From assembly GCA_025774735.1 (NCBI GenBank), contig JALGZU010000331.1, forward strand, positions 1 through 6,304: a stretch of 6,304 bases of DNA, read 5' to 3'. This stretch comes from a candidate division LCP-89 bacterium. Its GTDB lineage: Bacteria; Electryoneota; B3-LCP. The translations under genes and the position numbers were made by a program. A model generated the notes under the pieces. That model made no database searches. It worked only from the letters and a program-made list of their open reading frames with translations, and was not told the DNA's origin. This document shows positions 6,167 through 6,304 of the stretch, piece by piece. Each line of letters opens with the position of its first letter. Position 1 is the first letter of the stretch.

Positions 6167-6304
6167 TTATTTCAGCAGTACCAGCTTGCGGTGATAGATT
6201 TGGTTACCGGATTCGAGTCTCAGAATGAACACGCCCGACGCCAGGCCGGAGCCGTCGAACGCGTGTTGATGGCTGCCTGCCATGCGGTAGCCGTTTACCA
6301 GCGA
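6167..6304 (-). CDS. C-terminal end of a secreted protein with a type IX sorting tail (partial)
   Basis: Only the last 45 codons are inside the window; the gene continues beyond 6304. The translation begins SLVNGYRMAGSHQHAFDGSG and proceeds through LASGVFILRLESG to KLVLLK and a TAA stop. It aligns without gaps to the tail of the protein ending at 68: both have GYR exactly 41 residues before the final Lys, then FD..GL.SG, RLE.G and VLLK. This is the second half of a type A Por sorting domain; the YPNPFNP-type opening would lie outside the window. Its TAA overlaps an ATG (TAATG) that opens a longer version of the lptD frame. The identity of the main body of the protein is unknown. Confidence 0.85.
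   Translation of the reverse strand, partial: SLVNGYRMAGSHQHAFDGSGLASGVFILRLESGNQIYHRKLVLLK

Noticed and set aside
3339..6167. lptD as a 942-residue protein starting at the ATG at 6167
   Set aside because: The first 59 residues are Pro/Arg/Asn-rich, would put the signal peptide internal, and do not resemble LptD; kept only as an alternative.

Overview
The window reads as a piece of a diderm (LPS-bearing) bacterial chromosome in which every gene I can support lies on the minus strand. Two features point to the Fibrobacteres-Chlorobi-Bacteroidetes (FCB) superphylum or a nearby uncultured candidate phylum. One is a pair of secreted-protein C-termini of the type A, type IX secretion (Por) sorting-tail kind, with YPNPFNP in one and a VLLK end in both. 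The other is an LptD whose conserved blocks match the Bacteroidetes-type form. The placement is inferred from family resemblance; no rRNA or other marker is present.

In order of transcription (high to low coordinates): 6304-6167 is the last 45 codons of a secreted protein ending in a sorting tail. 5990-3339 is an intact lptD-like gene for the outer-membrane LPS translocon, with an ambiguous start (ATG at 5990, or TTG at 6026 with an upstream GAGGT). 3338-3205 is an AT-rich intergenic stretch with a weak promoter candidate and small inverted repeats. 3204-1415 is an OPT-family membrane transporter split into two frames. 1414-1318 is a short spacer. 1317-68 is a secreted right-handed beta-helix protein with a C-terminal sorting tail, also split into two frames. 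I see nothing in bases 1-67.

The most notable result is the cause of the transporter break. An exact 8-bp tandem duplication (AAGATCGC twice, 2676-2691) sits at the frame change. Removing one copy restores a continuous 593-residue OPT protein with a sensible membrane segment at the junction. The beta-helix break looks different: the frame change coincides with apparent loss of a short module (the usual Asn-Ile-Phe...Asp-Pro-Leu-Phe stretch before SPCIDAGDP), which suggests a small deletion of 3k+1 bases. Two adjacent broken genes beside an intact lptD suggest local gene decay, slippage-prone on/off switching for the transporter, or an assembly artefact. The sequence alone cannot decide between these.

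Functionally, lptD builds the outer membrane, the two tailed proteins are probably exported across it by the type IX system to the surface or medium, and the OPT protein would import peptides or metal chelates across the inner membrane. They share strand and envelope location, but the spacers of 97-134 bases do not show that they form one operon. No previously undescribed system is evident.
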